Positions 32,402 to 36,631 of a stretch of DNA of 36,631 nucleotides are shown piece by piece. The stretch lies in contig CACIJW010000011.1 of the NCBI GenBank assembly GCA_902587125.1, forward strand, positions 1 through 36,631, in the 5' to 3' direction. Numbering within the stretch: position 1 is the stretch's first letter; each line of letters starts with the position of its first letter. The notes under the pieces are model-generated. The model was not told where the DNA came from and ran no database searches. It saw only the letters and a list, made by a program, of their open reading frames with translations. This DNA comes from an uncultured Bacteroidota bacterium. Lineage in GTDB: Bacteria > Bacteroidota > Bacteroidia > Flavobacteriales > BACL11. Both the position numbers and the translations under genes were made by a program.

Positions 32402-34495
32402 ATGAGAAAGAAAAAAAATAAACAGCTTATCGTTAATGTTTATAATGGGCTTTGGCTATTGTTCAAAGACAGCCCTAATAAGAAATTTGCAGAAAGTAAG
32501 CTCCAAAAGCTATATAAAAAGAAGACTAAAAAAGACCCTCTTCCCGTGCTTCATTCTCTTGAGAGGCTGCTCAATGAAAATAAGATTATTAAAATATCAA
32601 AAGACAGGTACTGTTTAAAGCTTGGTGAAAATTTTTCTGAAGGCATAGTTGTTAAAACCTCTAAATCATCAGTGTTTGTTTCTGACAGCACTGGGGAAGA
32701 TATTAAAATTAAAAATAAAAGCGCTTTATTTGCTTTAGCCGGAGATAAGGTATCTCTTAATCAAATAAATATTTCAAAAGGAAAAAAAAAGTATGTTATT
32801 GAAAAGGTCAAATATCGAGCTAAAGACTCTTTTGTTGGAGAGATTGATTATTCTTCCAAAACTGCCTTTTTTGTTAGCTCTGAAAAAAACATATACTTTG
32901 ACATCTTAATTCCAAGAAAAGATTTTAAGCCGACCTTTTTAAATAAAATATTAGTTGTAAAAGTAACTAACTGGGACTCAGATGGAAAATGCCCTCTTGG
33001 TAGGGTCATAAAAGTTTTGGGTCCGGCTAATGATTTTAAGTCCCACATTAAGTCTATAAATCATAAATACAACATTGGCTCTTCATTTAGCAGTAATCTT
33101 TTAAATGAAGTTTCTTCTTTAAAGGGTTTTTCTGAAAAAAAAGGTCTAAACAGGCTTGACTACACTAAAGTTCCAACATTTACTATAGACCCTGTTGACG
33201 CAAAAGATTTTGATGATGCTATATCAGTAAAAGTACAAGAAAACAAACTATTTGAGGTTGGTGTCCACATAGCAGACGTTAGTCATTATGTAAAAGAGGG
33301 GTCAAAGATTGATATTGAAGCCGCTCAAAGAGGAAATTCAGTTTATTTAGTTGATGAAGTCATACCTATGATTCCTGAAGAGCTTTCTAACGATATCTGC
33401 TCTCTGAAAGAAGGGGCTCCAAGAAACTGCTTTTCTGTTATTTTCAAATTTGATAGTGCTTTGAAAATTTCAAGTTTTAGTATTACAAAAACAAAAATTA
33501 TTTCAAATAAGCGCTTCACCTATAGTGAAGCTCAGTCCATTTTAGACAATAAAAAGGGGGTGCTTTTTGATGAGTTATCAATTATAAAGAAAATAGCCCT
33601 AAAGCTTAGAAAAAAAAGACAGTCGTCGGGCGCAATCATGTTCAACAAAAAAGAGATGGGGTTCAAATTAAATGATCAGAAATACCCCATAGATATTTTT
33701 GTAAAAGAAAGTTATTTTACCCAAAAAATTATTGAAGAGCTCATGCTTTTAACTAACATAACTGTCGCTAACTTTTTAAAATCAAAAAATATATCAAATG
33801 CTATTTTCAGAGTACATGATATCCCTGACAAAGACAAACTACTTTCTTTAAAGAATTTAGCCTTTGAATTTAATTACAATATTGATGTGTCCAATAAAAT
33901 TGCTGTTAGAAAGTCTCTAAACAAGCTTATTGAAAAAGTTGAGGGAACAACAGAACAAGGGCTATTTGAGCCTCTTGTAATTAGATCTATGGCAAAAGCA
34001 GAATACTCATCAAAAAACATTGGGCACTATGGCCTTTCATTAAATGATTATGTTCATTTCACTTCTCCAATTAGAAGATATGCTGATTTGATTATTCACA
34101 GAATAATAGATTCTATCTTAAATAGTAAGCCTTTCTCTAAATCATTTGAAGGTATCTGCAAGCATATTTCAAAAAAAGAAAGAGAAGCTGCTATGGCAGA
34201 AAGGGAATCTATAAAACTAATGCAGATTAAATATATGGAAAAGCATGTTGGGGATACTTTCAATGGAGTTATAAGTGGTGTGGTTGATCATGGTTTTTAT
34301 GTTGAACTATTTCAAAATGGTTGTGAAGGGTTCGTAAGAGCAAGTTCTTTAGAAGGTTTTTATCAAATAGATAATAAGAGAATTGCCCTAGTAAATAATG
34401 AAAATAAATTTACACTAGGGCAATTAGTTGATGTAAAAGTTATTAGATCAGATTCTAATAAAAGATTATTAGACCTGGAGCTAATTAGTTTTTAA
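32402..34495 (+). CDS. rnr: Ribonuclease R
   Basis: Processive 3'-to-5' exoribonuclease that degrades structured RNA. An N-terminal winged-helix-like region (about 1-75) and cold-shock domains come first. The RNB catalytic domain has TIDPVDAKDFDDAISV near 260 with its metal-binding aspartates, and GVHIADVSHYVKEGS. FTSPIRRYADLIIHR holds the RNB arginine motif. The C-terminal S1 domain follows (about 615-697: GVISGVVDHGFYVEL). The 697 residues are slightly short of the usual 720-800. The start is ATG 32402. The last 11 bases overlap the opposing T9SS protein gene. Confidence 0.95.
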   Translation: MRKKKNKQLIVNVYNGLWLLFKDSPNKKFAESKLQKLYKKKTKKDPLPVLHSLERLLNENKIIKISKDRYCLKLGENFSEGIVVKTSKSSVFVSDSTGEDIKIKNKSALFALAGDKVSLNQINISKGKKKYVIEKVKYRAKDSFVGEIDYSSKTAFFVSSEKNIYFDILIPRKDFKPTFLNKILVVKVTNWDSDGKCPLGRVIKVLGPANDFKSHIKSINHKYNIGSSFSSNLLNEVSSLKGFSEKKGLNRLDYTKVPTFTIDPVDAKDFDDAISVKVQENKLFEVGVHIADVSHYVKEGSKIDIEAAQRGNSVYLVDEVIPMIPEELSNDICSLKEGAPRNCFSVIFKFDSALKISSFSITKTKIISNKRFTYSEAQSILDNKKGVLFDELSIIKKIALKLRKKRQSSGAIMFNKKEMGFKLNDQKYPIDIFVKESYFTQKIIEELMLLTNITVANFLKSKNISNAIFRVHDIPDKDKLLSLKNLAFEFNYNIDVSNKIAVRKSLNKLIEKVEGTTEQGLFEPLVIRSMAKAEYSSKNIGHYGLSLNDYVHFTSPIRRYADLIIHRIIDSILNSKPFSKSFEGICKHISKKEREAAMAERESIKLMQIKYMEKHVGDTFNGVISGVVDHGFYVELFQNGCEGFVRASSLEGFYQIDNKRIALVNNENKFTLGQLVDVKVIRSDSNKRLLDLELISF

Positions 34496-36578
34496 CAATT
34501 TTTCTGTTTATTTCTAAATTATCTTTAGTAACAATTTTTAGTTGATAAAATCCTTCTTTTATTTTAGATATATCTAAAACACTATTTATTGCAGCATCTA
34601 ATACTAGTTTTCCTTCAATATTGAATATCTTTATTGAACTGACGTCTTCTGGAAGATTGTCTATATATAAAGTATTATTTGCTGGATTTGGATATGCCTG
34701 AATATTATTATGTTCTGGTCCTTCTAAATTTATTGCTTCTGTGCTAGAGGAACAGTCAACCCACCCAGTACTTAAAGCCTCAGCATATGATTGAGAAGAT
34801 CCGTTATTTATTCTACCAGTATTATCAATAAGCATTCCAACTATATGCATTTGGTTTAAATCCCAGCTTGGATCTATATTAAATTCAAAACATATTGTTT
34901 CAGTATCTCCAGTTTGGTAAAATTGAGTTAGTGTTTGCCCATTAAAACTAGGGGAAATTCCTCTTGCAACATGTCTATATACCATCATATAATCAGGAAC
35001 ATTTGAAGGTTTATTTGCCCAGTCTGTCCCATCAACATCTATTAACGGTCCATTAGCACCTCCACTGTATGCATTTGATTGATAATAATTTGGTCCTTGT
35101 CCTGTTACACTATCTTCAACTAATACGCATGCTAATTTATGATTAGACCCAATTGTTTGATTGACATTCATTGTTAACGATACTTTCATTTTATTTCCAT
35201 CAATAATTGCTCCTGCATTCATCGTTGCTTTTGGTGTTAGTCCTATTCTTTGAAGAAAATCTACTTCAAAATTTGAAGGATCAATATCTGACCCTCTGTC
35301 AACTAATCCACTTGGATAGCCAGAAGTAAGTGCTCCCATTCCTACGTCATAATCTGTATTGACCATTGGATCATTATTATGAACAGCTATTCCTTGCCAA
35401 TATCCATAATATTTTTCATCCATCCAGTTCATTGCTACAGCTCCTCTTGGACACCAAGAACACCAAGTACCTGTTCCTTCTTCTCCAATTACAATTTTTC
35501 CTGGAGCTGCATATGTTCCCGTTACAGATATTGAAAGAGTATCATCAGCTGTGTTCTGTATTAAACCACCATTTATGTTATATATATAAGCTGTAACTGG
35601 AAGAGTACCTGTAGCAAGTGTAATTTGATTGGAAAAATTAACCTGATAAGTTTGTAATGATGTTAAATTTAAACCAGTTACGTTTTCAGTTACTTGAGTA
35701 CCATTATAATCGACTGTTACATCAAAGGATGTAATAGTATTTTGACCAAAATTTCTTATATTAACGGTAGGTTCTTTTTGCTGTCCAACTAAACCAGTAA
35801 TTGCATCTATTGTTGAAATCTGCGCATTTAAAGGATCTAACATTGCAGGTTGGTAATCATAACAAACATCATCTACCCAAAATTCAGAATTTGCATTTGG
35901 AAATAAATCTATTGAAGAAATCTGATTAATTGTATTTGCAAAACTTCCTTGCGAAACATTATCAACAAAAACTTCCCAATTATTCATTGATAAGTCTATC
36001 ACAAATTTTATTTCAAACCATTGTCCATTTGGATATGAAGCTGAAAAATTAGTTCCACTTGTATTTGTCATGACTATTCCTCCTGTAGCATCTAAATTAA
36101 CTTCTAAAGCCCACTGAATACCAGGTGTGTTTTCTGCTTGAAAGTTAAAATATCCTGTTTTGCCAGAAACAACCTTCATCATATGGGAATATGTGAGTAT
36201 TCCTGAAACATAAGGTGTCATTAAAGTATTAATATTTCCTGTTGTTATATTTGGTGTATTATCAAACATTAACAAAATATCTTGAGGCCCCCCTGTTCCT
36301 GTTTGATCAATGATATATAAACAATTTGGAGCACTGTAAAATTCTGTAGCACTCACTTCACAATCATCAATAAATGGTGCAACTGAACCATTCATCAGCT
36401 CATCCCATGAATTCCAATTAGGCGATGTTTCTGCAATAGGATCACCAGTTGTAAACGGAGGTAATCCTCCAACATAAGAATCAAAATTATCACAAAAGTT
36501 TATACTTGGTAATTGAGCATAAGTATTAGATGTTGTTAATAATATTAAAAATGTAACTAGTTTATAAATATTTTTCAT
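34485..36578 (-). CDS. Secreted Omp28-like protein with T9SS type A sorting domain
   Basis: Protein of 697 residues. It has a Sec signal peptide (about 1-21, ending NTYAQ). A lectin/LamG-like region (about 25-245) contains GQWFEIKFVIDLSMNNWEVF. A CARDB/Ig-like domain spans about 250-355 (VNIRNFGQNTITSFDVTVDY). An Omp28-type thioredoxin-like domain spans about 358-615 with the redox motif WCSWCPRG near 371. The C-terminal T9SS type A sorting signal is at about 625-697 (YPNPANNTLYID, then FYQLKIV). It should therefore be exported by the type IX system to the cell surface or medium. The partner of the Cys pair is unknown. It is the last gene here and overlaps the rnr end by 11 bases; its promoter is not clear in the 53 bases left. 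Confidence 0.9.
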   Translation of the reverse strand: MKNIYKLVTFLILLTTSNTYAQLPSINFCDNFDSYVGGLPPFTTGDPIAETSPNWNSWDELMNGSVAPFIDDCEVSATEFYSAPNCLYIIDQTGTGGPQDILLMFDNTPNITTGNINTLMTPYVSGILTYSHMMKVVSGKTGYFNFQAENTPGIQWALEVNLDATGGIVMTNTSGTNFSASYPNGQWFEIKFVIDLSMNNWEVFVDNVSQGSFANTINQISSIDLFPNANSEFWVDDVCYDYQPAMLDPLNAQISTIDAITGLVGQQKEPTVNIRNFGQNTITSFDVTVDYNGTQVTENVTGLNLTSLQTYQVNFSNQITLATGTLPVTAYIYNINGGLIQNTADDTLSISVTGTYAAPGKIVIGEEGTGTWCSWCPRGAVAMNWMDEKYYGYWQGIAVHNNDPMVNTDYDVGMGALTSGYPSGLVDRGSDIDPSNFEVDFLQRIGLTPKATMNAGAIIDGNKMKVSLTMNVNQTIGSNHKLACVLVEDSVTGQGPNYYQSNAYSGGANGPLIDVDGTDWANKPSNVPDYMMVYRHVARGISPSFNGQTLTQFYQTGDTETICFEFNIDPSWDLNQMHIVGMLIDNTGRINNGSSQSYAEALSTGWVDCSSSTEAINLEGPEHNNIQAYPNPANNTLYIDNLPEDVSSIKIFNIEGKLVLDAAINSVLDISKIKEGFYQLKIVTKDNLEINRKIVKN

Positions 36579-36631
36579 TGATATATAGTTTTGAGTTGTT
36601 TGTGAATTTACAATTTTTTAGACTAAAAAAA

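Noticed and set aside
1-36631. Search for CRISPR arrays, insertion sequences, phage genes or att sites
   Set aside because: No regularly spaced repeats, transposase or integrase motifs, or duplicated tRNA ends were seen by eye.

Overview
The window is a dense, AT-rich stretch (roughly 30% GC by eye) of a Bacteroidota chromosome, most likely a marine flavobacterium with a small genome. The evidence is a gliding-motility lipoprotein gene (gldH), a type IX secretion (T9SS) cargo protein, an IPExxxVDY-family gene beside rnc and pyk, a combined phosphoglucose/phosphomannose isomerase, a large Bacteroidota-type IleS, and several TAnnTTTG promoter boxes of the Bacteroidota sigma factor. No insertion sequence, phage gene, CRISPR array or rRNA was seen. 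No stretch longer than about 110 bases lacks a gene.

Layout. Positions 1-907: tail of an unidentified gene and a fructosamine-kinase-like gene with no usual start codon. 918-5281: promoter, then ileS, a DksA-like gene and lspA. 5278-7040 (minus): asd and a translationally coupled sulfotransferase. 7104-10662: uvrC (+) converging on lysS and a rhodanese gene (-). 10713-14207 (+): sugar-phosphate isomerase, lipB and an orphan double-ATPase ABC protein. 14213-19323 (minus): holB, gldH, PBP1A, scoA and scoB packed end to end. 19393-22513: pgk (+), cvpA and a small lipoprotein gene (-), pheS (+). 22510-27330 (minus): acpP, fabF, rnc, an IPExxxVDY gene, pyk and an M42 peptidase. 27434-29515: purN and rnhA (+), a PfkB kinase (-), tRNA-Asn(GTT) (+). 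29546-36578: a less conserved block with a four-helix membrane protein, an alpha/beta hydrolase, two lipoproteins, a small outer-membrane protein, rnr, and a T9SS/Omp28-type secreted protein.

How they fit together. Most genes are housekeeping: translation (ileS, lysS, pheS, tRNA-Asn), central metabolism (pgk, pyk, isomerase, scoAB), fatty acid and lipoate synthesis (acpP, fabF, lipB), DNA/RNA upkeep (uvrC, holB, rnhA, rnc, rnr) and envelope building (lspA, PBP1A, gldH). LspA would process the lipoproteins encoded here.

Points of interest. The RNase III ends at the start of its double-stranded-RNA-binding domain. UvrC lacks the cysteines of its iron-sulfur cluster region. The fructosamine kinase has no ATG, GTG or TTG start. 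Convergent genes repeatedly overlap at their 3' ends, and many genes start with GTG or TTG. Two palindromes sit on promoters. I found no clear new multi-gene system; the strongest leads are the domain-level losses in two conserved nucleases.
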